A stretch of DNA of 64,000 nt from Cupriavidus cauae (GTDB lineage Bacteria; Pseudomonadota; Gammaproteobacteria; Burkholderiales; Burkholderiaceae), in NCBI RefSeq assembly GCF_008632125.1, contig NZ_VWRN01000031.1, positions 186,001-250,000 of the forward strand, read 5' to 3'. The notes under the pieces are model-generated. The model ran no database searches. It was not told the DNA's origin and saw only the letters and a list, made by a program, of their open reading frames with translations. This document shows, piece by piece, positions 21,987 through 31,306 of this stretch. The translations under genes were made by a program, and so were the position numbers. Position 1 is the stretch's first letter. Each line of letters begins with the position of its first letter.

Positions 21987-22073
21987 ACGACGCATCCTCT
22001 CCTCGATATCGGTGCGCATGGCGATCGCAAGATGGCGCCCTGCGCTGGCGGTCACATCGCGTCAGGAGCCCGC

Positions 22074-22787
22074 ATGGAAGCCTTCCACAACGTCAATCTC
22101 TCCTCGCTGCTGGATACGCTGGTCAGCCTGACGGCCGCATTCGTCTTCGGCGGTGCAATCGGTTTCGAGCGGCAGTACCGGCAGCGCACCGCGGGGCTGC
22201 GGACCAATGTGCTGGTCGCGGTCGGCGCCGCGGTGTTTGTCGACGTCGCCAACCGGCTGCACGGGCACGATGGCGCGGTGCATGTGATGGCCTATGTCGT
22301 GTCAGGGGTCGGCTTTCTCGGCGCGGGCGTGATCATGCGGGAGGAGGGCAATGTGCGCGGCCTCAATACCGCGGCGACGCTGTGGGGCTCGGCCGGCGTC
22401 GGTGCGGCGGCCGGCGCCGATCTGATTCTCGAGGCGATGCTGGCGACGGTGTTCGTGCTGGCGGCCAACACGCTGCTGCGGCCCATCGTCGATGCGATCA
22501 ATCGCAAGCCGCTCGACGTGGAATCGGTCGAGGTCACCGGCACGGTCCACGTGATCGCCGAGCGCGGCCAGCAGAAGGCGGTGATGGCGCAGCTGGAGGA
22601 GGCGCTGGAGCGCGGCGGTTACCCGGTACACGATCTCGACATCCAGCCGTTCGGGCAGGACGAGGTCGAGATCGAGGCGACGCTGGTGGCGAGCTCCTTC
22701 GATGGCGATGCGCTGGACCGTCTGGTGCAGCGGCTGGCGGCGCTGCCGGCGGTGCGGCAGGCGTTCTGGAGCCCAAGTACGACGTGA
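22074..22787 (+). CDS. MgtC/SapB family inner-membrane protein
   Basis: A 237-residue protein; ATG 22074 follows AGGAG at 5 bp. The N-terminal part (about 1-140) is hydrophobic with the MgtC signature: GGAIGFERQYRQRTAGLRTNVLV, then GVGFLGAGVIMREEG and GLNTAATLW, shown here as separated blocks. The C-terminal about 90 residues form a soluble ACT-like domain. MgtC relatives aid survival at low magnesium or under acid or host stress, partly through the F1Fo ATPase, but the molecular function of chromosomal homologues is unsettled. It stands 87 bp after the LysR gene and may share its transcript. Confidence 0.85.
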   Translation: MEAFHNVNLSSLLDTLVSLTAAFVFGGAIGFERQYRQRTAGLRTNVLVAVGAAVFVDVANRLHGHDGAVHVMAYVVSGVGFLGAGVIMREEGNVRGLNTAATLWGSAGVGAAAGADLILEAMLATVFVLAANTLLRPIVDAINRKPLDVESVEVTGTVHVIAERGQQKAVMAQLEEALERGGYPVHDLDIQPFGQDEVEIEATLVASSFDGDALDRLVQRLAALPAVRQAFWSPSTT

Positions 22788-22955
22788 CCGCGGGCGCGGT
22801 TTGCGCCCCGTTCTTGGCGCCGTTTGTTTGTAGGACTACACCCACATTGCTTTCGGCGTGCGCTTGATAAGGACCCGCCGGACCCCTGTGTATCGTTCAG
22901 TTACGGTTGATATTGATTTGTCACGCCGTACCGAACAACTCAGAGGTAAGCAATC

Positions 22956-23240
22956 ATGGCCCCGGCCCTTGTCGGCATGCCTGTCGAGCATGCCCGGGCA
23001 TTTGCCCGGATTCTGTCCGTCACCCGCGCCGCCTGGCACTTGAACGAGGACGCGGAAAGCAGCAAGACCACGAACACCGCGAACACCGCCAACAGCAGGA
23101 AGGCCGCAAAGGCCACCAACGCCGCGCAGTCCGACACGCCTTCGCGGCGCCGCCGCACCGCCCACCTTGCCGAACTCGCGGCACGCGCCTTCGAGGCGCA
23201 GGTGATGGCGCTGCGCTGCCGCCAGGCCTTCGTAGGTTGA
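22956..23240 (+). CDS. Small hypothetical protein with Thr/Asn/Ala-rich centre
   Basis: A 94-residue frame, not recognised. It starts MAPALVGMPVEHARAFAR after an AGAGG site about 9 bp upstream. It has a middle stretch of short NTAN-type repeats (about 39-48) and a basic SRRRR patch (about 62-67), followed by an alpha-helical LAELAARAFEAQVMALRCR segment. Third-codon GC matches neighbouring genes, and a strong terminator follows 129 bp after the stop, both favouring a real gene. A minus-strand frame over the same bases lacks such support. Function cannot be assigned; no membrane segment or signal peptide is seen. Confidence 0.45.
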   Translation: MAPALVGMPVEHARAFARILSVTRAAWHLNEDAESSKTTNTANTANSRKAAKATNAAQSDTPSRRRRTAHLAELAARAFEAQVMALRCRQAFVG

Positions 23241-23368
23241 CGCCAATCCGGTTGGCGACGCGGACCATCCCTTGACGCCAGTCCGCAGCGAGTTCCGCAG
23301 TACCTTGTAGTGCTTGTTCCGTTTTGCGCGCGTCGTTTATGCGCGTTTGTGTGTCTCCTTGGTTCTTG

Positions 23369-23394
23369 GCCAGCCTGTCGGCTGGCTTTTTTTT
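23369..23394 (+). terminator. Strong intrinsic terminator after the small hypothetical gene
   Basis: A perfect 7-bp stem GCCAGCC/GGCTGGC with loop TGTC and eight T on the plus strand. Confidence 0.88.
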
Positions 23395-23414
23395 GACCCG
23401 CTCGTTACGCCGGC

Positions 23415-23517
23415 CACGGCACCACGGCACCACGGCACCACGGAATCACGGAATCAGGAATCACGGAGTCACGGAGTCACGGAGTCACGGAGTCACGGAG
23501 TCACGGAGTCACGGAAT
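23415..23517. repeat. 8-bp tandem array overlapping the 3' end of the ABC ATPase gene (13 units)
   Basis: Three CACGGCAC, two CACGGAAT, one 7-bp CAGGAAT, six CACGGAGT, then CACGGAAT. The last unit lies in the coding end of the minus-strand ABC ATPase and the junction supplies its TGA stop. As 8 is not a multiple of 3, TGA recurs in all three minus-strand frames within 24 bp. Confidence 0.92.
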
Positions 23518-24540
23518 CGTCGCGACGTCGTTCACAAGCTCCACGCTTACCGTTGCACGGCCGCGGTCGAGCAAATGACAGGCCGCGAGATGGGCCAGTC
23601 CCGCATCCCTGCCACCCACCACCTCCACCGTGCCCATCGCTCGCATCGCCGGCGCTTGCTGCCCGCATACCGGCATCGCATGCGGGCAGCGCGGATGGAA
23701 GCGGCAACCGGAGGGCGGCGCCAGCGCCGAGCCGATCTCGCCGACGATCAGACCCTCGGTCGGCTGATGATCCGGATCGGGACGCGGCGCGGAACCGAGC
23801 AGTGCCTGCGTGTACGGATGGCGCGGCGCGCCGAACACCGCCTCGCTGGGGCCGCTCTCGGCCATCGCGCCGAGATACATCACGCCGACCGCGCTGCTGA
23901 AGTGCTCGACCAGCGCGAGATCGTGGGCGATCACCACATAGGCCAGGCCAAAGCTGCGCTGGATATCGGCCAGCAGGTTGACGATCTGGGCGCGGATCGA
24001 CACGTCCAGCGCGGAGGTCGGTTCATCGAGCACGATCAGCCTGGGCTGCAGCGCCAGCGCGCGCGCCACCGCGATGCGCTGGCGCTGGCCGCCGCTGAAC
24101 TCATGGGGATAGAGTTCGAGCGCGCCGGGCGGCAGGCCGACGATCTCCAGCAGTTCGAGCAGCCGGCGCTGCAGCGCCGCGCGATCGCCGCCCAGGCCAT
24201 GCGCCAGCAGTGGCTCGGCCAGCAGCATCCGCACCTTCAGGCGGGGATTGAGCGACGACGACGGATCCTGGAACACCGCCTGCACCTGCCGCCGATAGCC
24301 TTGCACCGCCTTGCGGTTTAGCGTCAGCACGTCCCGGCCATCGAAGCGGATCGCGCCGCCGGTGGGCTTTTCCAGCAGGAGCAGCAGCTTCGCGATGGTG
24401 GTCTTGCCACAGCCCGACTCGCCGACGAGCGCGAAGGTCTGGCCGGCGTCGACGGCAAAGCTGACCCCATCGACGGCGCGCACGGCGCCGCCGCCGCGCA
24501 CGGGGAAGTGTTTCTTCAGGTCCTGCACTTCGAGCAACAT
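23509..24540 (-). CDS. Peptide/opine-type ABC transporter ATPase (DppF/OppF-like)
   Basis: A 343-residue ATPase starting MLLEVQDLKKHFPVRGGG at 24540 behind AGGAG. It has Walker A GESGCGKTT, Q-loop VFQDPSSSLNPR, signature FSGGQRQRIAVARAL, Walker [13 protein letters not shown], an H-loop (VIAHDLALVEH) and the C-terminal oligopeptide-transporter extension ([22 protein letters not shown]). That Cys-rich extension in DppD/DppF relatives often binds an iron-sulfur cluster. It powers import through the DppB/DppC-like pore with the DppD-like partner. It is the last gene of the importer, 116 bp after dppD-like, with a tandem array in that gap and another at its own stop codon. Confidence 0.9.
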   Translation of the reverse strand: MLLEVQDLKKHFPVRGGGAVRAVDGVSFAVDAGQTFALVGESGCGKTTIAKLLLLLEKPTGGAIRFDGRDVLTLNRKAVQGYRRQVQAVFQDPSSSLNPRLKVRMLLAEPLLAHGLGGDRAALQRRLLELLEIVGLPPGALELYPHEFSGGQRQRIAVARALALQPRLIVLDEPTSALDVSIRAQIVNLLADIQRSFGLAYVVIAHDLALVEHFSSAVGVMYLGAMAESGPSEAVFGAPRHPYTQALLGSAPRPDPDHQPTEGLIVGEIGSALAPPSGCRFHPRCPHAMPVCGQQAPAMRAMGTVEVVGGRDAGLAHLAACHLLDRGRATVSVELVNDVATIP

Positions 24541-24592
24541 GGGCACTCCTGCGCTGGCTGCGATGTTCCGGGAGCAAGGTCCGGTCCGGACA

Positions 24593-24652
24593 TTCGGCGT
24601 TCTGCGTTCTGCGTTCTGCGTTCGGACGTTCGGCGTTCGACCTTCGACCTTC
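24593..24652. repeat. 7-bp tandem array between the two ABC ATPase genes (8 units)
   Basis: Units TTCGGCG, TTCTGCG (x3), TTCGGACG, TTCGGCG, TTCGACC (x2), ending 4 bp before the stop codon of the upstream (minus-strand) DppD-like gene. Confidence 0.85.
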
Positions 24653-24656
24653 TCCC

Positions 24657-25682
24657 CTACGTGCCGCTCGCCAGCCAGCACGCGATGCGATGGCCCGATT
24701 CGAGCTCGACCTCGGGCGGATACGCCTCGTCGCACAGCGGCTTGCGATGCGGACAGCGCGCGGCGAAGCGGCAGCCGGCCGGCGGATCGATCAGGCTCGG
24801 CGGGCTGCCCTGGATGGCGAACAGCCGCTCCTTCTTCTGGCCGAAATGCGGAATCGAGTTCAGCAGCGCCTGCGTGTACGGATGCGCGGGCCGCTTGTAC
24901 AGCGTGCGCACATCGGCGGTCTCGACGATGCGGCCCGCGTACATCACCGCGACACGGTGGCAGATGCTGGCGGCCACGCCAAGGTCGTGCGTGATCAGGA
25001 TGATGCCGACGCCGGTCTGCGCCTGGATCTTGCGAAACAGCGCCATCATCTGGACCTGGATGGTCACGTCGAGCGCCGAGGTCGGCTCGTCGGCCACCAG
25101 CAGCCGCGGCGCACTGGCGATCGCCATGCCGGTCACCACACGCTGCCGCATGCCGCCGCTGAACTGGTGCGGATAGTCGTTCAGCCGCGCGTCGGGGGAC
25201 GGGATGCGCACGCTGTCGAGCACCTCGACCACGCGCCGCCGCGCCGCCTCGCCGCGGGCGATGCCGTGGTGGCGCAGCGGCGCGCCGACCTGGTCGCCGA
25301 TGGTGAAGACCGGATTGAGCGAGGTCAGCGGGTCCTGCGAGATCATCGCGATCTTGCGGCCGCGATAGACCTCGCTCATGGTCTTCTCGGAGACCTGCAG
25401 CAGGTCCTGGCCGTCCAGCACGATGCTGCCGCCGATGCGTGCGCCGGTCTGCCGCGGCAGCAGCCGCAGGATCGACAGGATCGTCATCGACTTGCCGGAG
25501 CCCGACTCGCCGACCACGCCAAGCGTCTCGCCTTCGTGCACATGCAGGTCGACGCCGTCGACGGCGCGTACCACCCCGCGGCGCAGCGTCAGGTGCGTGG
25601 TCAGATTGCGCACGTCAAGCATCGGCGCGCCCCTTACGGCGTCCGTCGAAGCACGCGCGGTCGCAGTGTCGGCATGGCTCAT
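24657..25682 (-). CDS. Peptide/opine-type ABC transporter ATPase (DppD/OppD-like)
   Basis: A 341-residue ATPase. ATG 25682 follows GGAGG and overlaps the upstream permease stop as ATGA. Walker [11 protein letters not shown]-loop [12 protein letters not shown], signature [15 protein letters not shown], Walker [13 protein letters not shown], then the oligopeptide C-terminal motif ([26 protein letters not shown]). A short N-terminal leader of about 20 residues precedes the fold. It pairs with the DppF-like ATPase to drive uptake by the DppBC-like channel. Substrate class (dipeptide, glutathione, opine, nickel) cannot be separated from the ATPase alone. Confidence 0.9.
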   Translation of the reverse strand: MSHADTATARASTDAVRGAPMLDVRNLTTHLTLRRGVVRAVDGVDLHVHEGETLGVVGESGSGKSMTILSILRLLPRQTGARIGGSIVLDGQDLLQVSEKTMSEVYRGRKIAMISQDPLTSLNPVFTIGDQVGAPLRHHGIARGEAARRRVVEVLDSVRIPSPDARLNDYPHQFSGGMRQRVVTGMAIASAPRLLVADEPTSALDVTIQVQMMALFRKIQAQTGVGIILITHDLGVAASICHRVAVMYAGRIVETADVRTLYKRPAHPYTQALLNSIPHFGQKKERLFAIQGSPPSLIDPPAGCRFAARCPHRKPLCDEAYPPEVELESGHRIACWLASGT

Positions 25683-26590
25683 AGCTGCCTCCTCTTGGGA
25701 TCGAAGCGGTCGCGCAGCCAGTCGCCCAGCAGGTTCGAGGCAAGGCAGGTCGCCATGATGGCGAGCCCCGGCATCGTGATCGCCCACCAGGCGTTGGTGA
25801 TGTAGTTGCGCGCGTCGGCCAGCATCAGGCCCCACGACACGTCGGGCTGCTGGATGCCGAGGCCGAGAAAGCTCAGCGAGGCCTCGAAGATGATCACCTG
25901 CCCGACCTGCAGCGTGGCGAGCACCAGCAGCGTGTTCAGCAGGTTCGGCAGCAGGTGGCGGCGGAAGATGGTCGGCGTGCCGCAGCCGGCCACGCGCGCC
26001 AGCGCGACGTAATCGCGCTGCTTCAGCGACATCACCTCGCCGCGCACGATGCGCGCATACCAGGTCCAGTAGGTGATCACGATCACCAGCACCACGGTCT
26101 CGAAGCCCGGGCCGAGCACCGCGGCCAGCACCAGCGCGAGCGCCAGCGAGGGAATCGACATCTGGATATCGACCAGCCGCATGATCAGCGCATCGAGCCG
26201 GCCGCCGAAGTATCCGGCCAGCATGCCGGCCGCCGTGCCGATGCCGCCCGAGATCAGGATCGCGTACAGCGCCACCACCAGCGAGATCCGGGTGCCCGCC
26301 ATGATGCGCGTCAGCAGGTCGCGGCCCATGTTGTCGGTGCCCAGCGGATAGGCCCAGTTGCCCCCATCGAGCCAGGCGGGCGGCAGGAAGGCGATGCCCA
26401 GGTCCAGCGCATTGGGATCGTGCGGCAGCAGCAGTTCGCCGCCGAGCGCGCAGACGACCAGTACGGGGAAGACCAGCAGCGCGAACCAGGGCAGCGTGCC
26501 CCAGGCGATCGCGCCGCGCCGGCGCAGGGGCGCGCCGGCGATGGCGCTGTCGGCCGCCGAAGCCGTTTTCGCAGCAGTCAGATCAGCCAT
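25679..26590 (-). CDS. ABC transporter permease (DppC-like)
   Basis: A 303-residue inner-membrane protein with an N-terminal helix (about 33-53), a periplasmic loop ending in [20 protein letters not shown], and five further helices. The cytoplasmic EAA loop reads AARVAG-like ([23 protein letters not shown], about 205-227, cited as position only). It starts within the dppB-like gene (8-bp overlap) and its stop overlaps the next start, so expression is tightly coupled. It forms the import pore with the DppB-like subunit. Confidence 0.9.
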   Translation of the reverse strand: MADLTAAKTASAADSAIAGAPLRRRGAIAWGTLPWFALLVFPVLVVCALGGELLLPHDPNALDLGIAFLPPAWLDGGNWAYPLGTDNMGRDLLTRIMAGTRISLVVALYAILISGGIGTAAGMLAGYFGGRLDALIMRLVDIQMSIPSLALALVLAAVLGPGFETVVLVIVITYWTWYARIVRGEVMSLKQRDYVALARVAGCGTPTIFRRHLLPNLLNTLLVLATLQVGQVIIFEASLSFLGLGIQQPDVSWGLMLADARNYITNAWWAITMPGLAIMATCLASNLLGDWLRDRFDPKRRQL

Positions 26591-27494
26591 GGCGAATCCT
26601 CGGGTCGATCAGGCTGTAGCTCAGGTCGACCAGCAGGTTGGACAGCACGAACAGCACGGAAGTCAGCATCACGCCGGCCTGCACCACCGGAAAATCGCGG
26701 GCGAACACGGCCTCGACCACGGTGCGTCCGACGCCGGGCCAGGCGAAGATGACTTCGACCACGAAGGCGCCGCCGAGCATCGCGGCGAAGTAGACGCCGA
26801 GGATGGTGACCGGCGGAATGGCCGCATTGCGCAGCGCGTACTTCCACACCAGCACGCGTTCGGGCAGGCCCATCGCGCGCCCCATGCGGATGTAGTCGCT
26901 GTCGAGCACATCGAGCATTGCCGAGCGCACGATGCGGGTTTGTGCCGCGACCGGGTACCAGCCCAGCGCGATCGCTGGCAGCACCAGGCTCGACCAGGAC
27001 TCGCGCCCAAAGGCAGGCAGCCAGTTCAGCTGCACCGCGAAGAACAGGATCAGCAGCAGCCCCACCCAGAAGTTCGGCATGGCCTGCCCGACCATCGCGA
27101 AGACCTTGGCGAAGCGATCGAACCAGCTGCCGCGATGAACGGCGGACAGCACGCCGAACGGTACCGCCATCGCAATCGAGAAGGCGAGGGCCGCCAGCGC
27201 CAGTTCGACGGTCGCCGGCAGGCGGTCGAGGATCAGGCCGAGCGCCGGCTCCTGCCAGCGGTAGGAGTTGCCGAAGTCGCCGGTCAGCGCATGGCCGAGG
27301 AACTTCAGGTATTGCGCGACCAGCGGCTGATCGAGGCCGAGATGCTGGCGCGTCTGCTCGATGACGTCGGGCGGCGCGTCCGCGGGCAGCAGCAACGCCA
27401 GCGGATCGCCCGACAGGCGCGAGATCAGGAAGATGATGACGCTGGCGCCCAGGATGCTGACCAGGCCGTGCAGCAGCCGTTTTGCGATGGACAT
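26583..27494 (-). CDS. ABC transporter permease (DppB-like)
   Basis: A 303-residue inner-membrane protein with six hydrophobic helices. The opening RLLHGLVSILGASVIIFLI and the following RLSGDP and LGLDQPL motifs are characteristic of DppB/OppB permeases, as is the EAA-type loop (RMGRAMGLPERVLVWKYALRN) near residue 200-220. It lies 90 bp after the binding-protein gene and overlaps the DppC-like gene by 8 bp. The pair builds the membrane channel of the importer. Confidence 0.9.
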   Translation of the reverse strand: MSIAKRLLHGLVSILGASVIIFLISRLSGDPLALLLPADAPPDVIEQTRQHLGLDQPLVAQYLKFLGHALTGDFGNSYRWQEPALGLILDRLPATVELALAALAFSIAMAVPFGVLSAVHRGSWFDRFAKVFAMVGQAMPNFWVGLLLILFFAVQLNWLPAFGRESWSSLVLPAIALGWYPVAAQTRIVRSAMLDVLDSDYIRMGRAMGLPERVLVWKYALRNAAIPPVTILGVYFAAMLGGAFVVEVIFAWPGVGRTVVEAVFARDFPVVQAGVMLTSVLFVLSNLLVDLSYSLIDPRIRHG

Positions 27495-27584
27495 GCGAGC
27501 CTCCGTAAGAGACCGGGGTGGGGACCGACGAACCGAACTGCCGTCATTCGCGCATCGGCCCGAATGACGGCTCGCGTCGACGCA

Positions 27585-29192
27585 TCACTGCGCCTGCTTC
27601 AGGCTCACCTCCTGGAACGCTCGCCAGTAATCCCGGATCGGCCACGGCACGTAATGCACCTTGTCCTCGCGCCAGGCGAAGGTCACCAGCGGCCGATAGG
27701 TCGGCAGGCCGCCGAGCACGCGCTCGTGCTTGAGCCGCGCGATCTGCTTGAGCAGCTCGGTACGTGCCGCGGGATCCATGGTCTGGCGCTGCTTCTCGAT
27801 CAGCGCATCGACCTCGGCATCGTTGGTGTACGAGTACGTGCCCCAGCCGCCGGGCTGATAGCTGTGCAGATGGCCGGACCAGGCCAGCCCCGGATCGCCG
27901 GGCAGGCCCTGCGACCACATCCAGCTGAGCACCCCATCCATCTCCGGCGGACCGCTGCGGCCGCGCTTGCCCAGGCTGATCCACGCGCCATACTCGAGAT
28001 TGCGGACCTGGCAGCGGATGCCCACCGAGCTCAGATACGCGTACATCGCCTCGCCGACCTCCTTGACGCCCGGTTCGCGCGGCGTGGTCAGGTTGTAGCA
28101 CGGCGTGTCGAAGCCGTTCGGATAGCCGGCCTGCTTCAGCAGTTCGCGCGCGCGCTTCGGATCGTAGGCATACGGCTTGAGCGCCGGATCGTAGCCGTTC
28201 GAGCCCTTGCCGACCTGCGCATAGCGCTCGCCCTGACCGAACAGCACGCGCTTGATGATCGCGTCGACGTCGATCGCATGCGCCGCAGCCTGCCGCACGC
28301 GCACGTCGTTGAACGGCGACTTCGGCATCTGCGTGTTGAAGTTCAGGAACAGGTTGTTGCCGCTGACCAGCGTTGCGGTCTTGACGCCCGGCATCTTCCT
28401 GAACTCCTCGATCATCGGCGGCGGTACGTTGTCGATCCAGTCGACCTTGCCGGTCTTGAACGCCGCCACGCGGGTCAGGTCCTCGGGAATGACCTTGATC
28501 GTCAGCGTCTTCACGCCGGGGCGCTTGTTCTTGTTCCAGTAGTCGTCGAAGGCCTCGAGCTTCAATTCGTCCTTGACGGTGCGCGAGACGAACTTCCACG
28601 GGCCGGTGCCGACCGGCTTCCTGGCGAACTCCTCTTCACCGACCTTCTGGATGTACTTCTTCGGCATCGCCCACAGCTGCAGATTGCCGACCAGGAACTG
28701 CGCGTCGGGCTCCTTGAAATGCAGCTTGAAGCGATGCGCGTCGACGATCTCGAAGCGCTCGACCGACGACACGTAGTGCGAGAAGAAGCTGCCCTTCGGA
28801 TCGCGCTGCCGTTGCCAGGAAAACTCCATGTCCTCGGCCGTCAGCGGATCGCCGTTGTGGAACTTGACGCCCTTGCGCAGCCGCACGTCGAGCACCGGCT
28901 TGCCGTCCTTGCCGGTCTCGAGCTTCCAGCTTTCGGCCAGCCAGTTCTCGTCCTGCAGCGAGGCGTTGCGGCGCACCAGCATCTCGAAGATCTGGCCGAC
29001 GAAATAATGGTCGACGCCCGCGGAAATGCGCACGGGATCGAGCGTGGTGGACTCCGCGCCGAAGGCCACCGTCAGGCTGCCGGTCGCCGGGGCCGCCTGG
29101 GCGGTGCCCCCCAGGGCCGTCAACGCGCCGAGCGCCAGGGCGCCGATCGTGATCGTCAGCTTCGAGCGAGCCGATGCCGGGTGCTGTTGCAT
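27585..29192 (-). CDS. Extracellular solute-binding protein, family 5 (peptide/opine/nickel type)
   Basis: A 535-residue periplasmic protein; ATG 29192 is preceded by AGGAGG at 6 bp. A signal peptide ends at about AQAAP (LTITIGALALGALTALGG core). The mature protein shows family-5 landmarks: GAESTTLDPVR, LRKGVKFHNGDPLTAEDMEFSW, PVGTGPWKF and a C-terminal ERVLGGLPTYRPL region (longer stretches given by first residues only). It captures solute and delivers it to the permease pair encoded downstream. It is the first gene of the importer unit. A tandem array separates it from the upstream iclR gene, so the link to the carboxylase block may be weak. Confidence 0.88.
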   Translation of the reverse strand: MQQHPASARSKLTITIGALALGALTALGGTAQAAPATGSLTVAFGAESTTLDPVRISAGVDHYFVGQIFEMLVRRNASLQDENWLAESWKLETGKDGKPVLDVRLRKGVKFHNGDPLTAEDMEFSWQRQRDPKGSFFSHYVSSVERFEIVDAHRFKLHFKEPDAQFLVGNLQLWAMPKKYIQKVGEEEFARKPVGTGPWKFVSRTVKDELKLEAFDDYWNKNKRPGVKTLTIKVIPEDLTRVAAFKTGKVDWIDNVPPPMIEEFRKMPGVKTATLVSGNNLFLNFNTQMPKSPFNDVRVRQAAAHAIDVDAIIKRVLFGQGERYAQVGKGSNGYDPALKPYAYDPKRARELLKQAGYPNGFDTPCYNLTTPREPGVKEVGEAMYAYLSSVGIRCQVRNLEYGAWISLGKRGRSGPPEMDGVLSWMWSQGLPGDPGLAWSGHLHSYQPGGWGTYSYTNDAEVDALIEKQRQTMDPAARTELLKQIARLKHERVLGGLPTYRPLVTFAWREDKVHYVPWPIRDYWRAFQEVSLKQAQ

Positions 29193-29260
29193 ATTGCGCC
29201 TCCTGTTGCGCCGAACGGGACGGCGCGTTTCTTGTTGAAGAACGGGACCGTGCGATAGCC

Positions 29261-29382
29261 GGTTGCGATTCCGCTGCCATGCCGGTGCCATGCCGATGCG
29301 ATTGCGGTGCGATTGCGATGCGACTGCGGTGCGACTGCGATGCGATTGCGGTGCTACGGCGATGCCATGTCGGTGCTATTTC
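29261..29382. repeat. 11-bp tandem array running into the IclR stop codon (11 units)
   Basis: Alternating G(A/G)TGCGATTGC-type units of 11 bp (first unit 12 bp), from 29261. The last unit, GGTGCTATTTC, contains the TAG stop (29376-29378) and last codons of the minus-strand iclR gene. Sequence decays away from the central units. Confidence 0.88.
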
Positions 29383-30209
29383 GGGAAGGTCGACTCCAGC
29401 TGCCGCACCACTTCCAGCAGGCGCGGCCGCACTTCGTTGAGCAGGAATTCGGGCGGCAGGCTGTACGACGGGCCGCCGACGTTCAGCGCCATCCTCGCCA
29501 TGCCGTTGCCCGGGTCGAAGCCGCGGCCGATGCCGTTGACGTCCTTCTGCCAGTCGCCGAACGAGCAGGCCACGCCCAGCGTGCCGTGGTCCTGCAGCCC
29601 CTGTTCGATGCCCTGGCGGATGCGCGGCCATGCCACGTCGTCGAGCTCGCGTATCTGTTCGAGCAGCGCCTCACGTTCTGCATCGGGTGCCACCGCGAGC
29701 CACGCTCGTCCGATCGCCGAGGTCGAGACCGGAATGCGCGAGCCGATATCGAGCGTCAGCGAGATCGCCGCCGAGCTGCGGCAGTGCTCGACATAGATCA
29801 TCGACAACCGGTCGCGCGCGCCCAGCGACACGGTGCCGCCGGAGAAGTCGGCCAGTTCCTGCATCAACGGCCGCGCCACCTTGCGAATGTCGAGCCGCGA
29901 CAGCATCGCGCTGCCCAGCCCCAGGCAGGCGGTGCCGAGCGCGTACTTGTGGGTGCCTTCGTAATGGGTCAGATAGCCGAGTCGGATCAGCGTCGCGGTC
30001 AGGCGCGACACCGTCGATTTCGGCAGGCGGCAGCGCTGCGCGATCTCCTGATTGCCGAGGGCACGGTCGCTGGAGCGGAAGCACGCCAGCACTTCGAGCC
30101 CGCGCGCGAGCGCCGTGACGAAATGCCGGTCTTCCTTCGATTCGGCCCGGCTGGTGATCGGGGACGAGGTCGAGGAGGAGGACGACGTCGAGGTCGAGGT
30201 CTCGCGCAT
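29376..30209 (-). CDS. IclR-family transcriptional regulator
   Basis: About 277 residues from ATG 30209, which follows AGGAG at about 10 bp; an alternative start at 30296 overlaps the upstream Bug stop as ATGA and would add 29 residues. After a Ser/Thr-rich leader comes an IclR winged helix (about 28-90: ALARGLEVLACF, RCRLPKSTVSRL) and an effector domain (about 100-270, IGRAWLAV, GVACSF). Regulators of this subgroup control aromatic or carboxylate catabolism. It lies in the same minus-strand run as the carboxylase, ligase and Bug genes, and two IclR-like palindromes lie upstream of the carboxylase. Its own stop lies in a tandem array. Confidence 0.85.
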   Translation of the reverse strand: MRETSTSTSSSSSTSSPITSRAESKEDRHFVTALARGLEVLACFRSSDRALGNQEIAQRCRLPKSTVSRLTATLIRLGYLTHYEGTHKYALGTACLGLGSAMLSRLDIRKVARPLMQELADFSGGTVSLGARDRLSMIYVEHCRSSAAISLTLDIGSRIPVSTSAIGRAWLAVAPDAEREALLEQIRELDDVAWPRIRQGIEQGLQDHGTLGVACSFGDWQKDVNGIGRGFDPGNGMARMALNVGGPSYSLPPEFLLNEVRPRLLEVVRQLESTFPK

Positions 30210-30292
30210 GGGCAATGGACTCCTGTTGGACTGCTCGCCGGGGCGCCCGCCGGCTCCTGGCGTCGCTGCGTTCGGCGCTGCCGCTGCCGCGC

Positions 30293-31306
30293 TCATCCGA
30301 CGCGGATGCCGGTCTGCTGGACCAGCGCCTGCCACACCTTCTGGTCGCGCTTGAGCAGCGCCGCGAACTCGTCGGCGCTGGTGCCGCGCGGCAGCATGCC
30401 GGCTTCGGTCAGCATCCGCGAGCCGTCGGGCGAACGCACGATGCGTGCGATTTCCGCCGACAGCCGGTCGATCACGGGCCGCGCGCAGCCATGCGGCGCC
30501 AGCATGCCGATCCAGCCGATCGCCTCGAAGCCCTGGTACCCCGATTCCGCGAAGGTCGGCACATCGGGCATCGACGGCACGCGAGTGGTGCCGAGCGTCG
30601 CCAGCACCTTGATGCGGCCCGCCTCGCCATAGGTGCGCGCCACCACGGTGGAAACGAAGCCGGCCGGCAGCTGCTTGGCCAGCAGATCGGCGATCGCCGG
30701 CGCATCGCCCTTGTAGGCGGCGTGCACGATCTCGACCTGCGCGCGCCGCTTGAACAGCTCGCCGTACAGATGCCCGGTCGAGCCGACGCCCAGGCTGCCG
30801 TAGGCCGAGCCCGGATGCGCCTTGGCCCAGGCCGCGTAGTCACGCAGCGACTTGACGGGCAGGTCGACGTTGGCGACGAACACCTGCGCGGCGTCGGCGA
30901 CCAGCGACAGCGGATCGAAGTCCGTCATCGGGTCGTAGAGCGGCTTGGGCTGGATCAGCGGGCTCTGGATCAGCGCGGTATTGGTAAACAGCAGCGTGCG
31001 GCCGTCGGCGGGCGACTTGGCCACCTGCGCGGCGCCGATCATGCCTGCCGCGCCGGGGCGGTTCTCGACGATCACGGTCTGCTTCAGCGCCGCGCCAAGC
31101 CGGTCGGCGATGAAGCGCGTGATCGCATCGGTCGAGCCGCCGGGCGGGTAGGGCAGCACGATGCGGATCGGGCCGTCGATGGTGGCGCTGGCGGCGGTGG
31201 CAGCAGCAGTCGTAGTGAGCGCCTGCGCACCGGCCAGGCGGGGCAAGGCCAGGCTGCCGGCGAGCGCGGCCGACGTCTGCAGCAGCTTGCGGCGGGACGG
31301 GTTCAT
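30293..31306 (-). CDS. Bug-family periplasmic substrate-binding protein
   Basis: A 337-residue protein with a twin-arginine-like N-terminus (SRRKLLQTSAALAGSLALP) and Ala-rich cleavage region, then the Bug fold: PIRIVLPYPPGGSTDAITR, VENRPGAAGMIGA, and a C-terminal ARPVIDRLSAEIA segment. Bug (TctC-like) proteins bind small carboxylates and are very numerous in Burkholderiales; many lack cognate TctAB permease genes nearby, as here. Between the ligase and iclR genes, it probably captures or senses the acid used by the pathway. Confidence 0.88.
   Translation of the reverse strand: MNPSRRKLLQTSAALAGSLALPRLAGAQALTTTAAATAASATIDGPIRIVLPYPPGGSTDAITRFIADRLGAALKQTVIVENRPGAAGMIGAAQVAKSPADGRTLLFTNTALIQSPLIQPKPLYDPMTDFDPLSLVADAAQVFVANVDLPVKSLRDYAAWAKAHPGSAYGSLGVGSTGHLYGELFKRRAQVEIVHAAYKGDAPAIADLLAKQLPAGFVSTVVARTYGEAGRIKVLATLGTTRVPSMPDVPTFAESGYQGFEAIGWIGMLAPHGCARPVIDRLSAEIARIVRSPDGSRMLTEAGMLPRGTSADEFAALLKRDQKVWQALVQQTGIRVG

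Noticed and set aside
22836..23246. Minus-strand frame over the small hypothetical gene
   Set aside because: No ribosome site, and the plus-strand frame has better start and terminator context.
23415..23517. Possible CRISPR array
   Set aside because: Units are 8 bp and contiguous with no spacers and no cas genes; it is a simple tandem repeat. The same holds for the other arrays.
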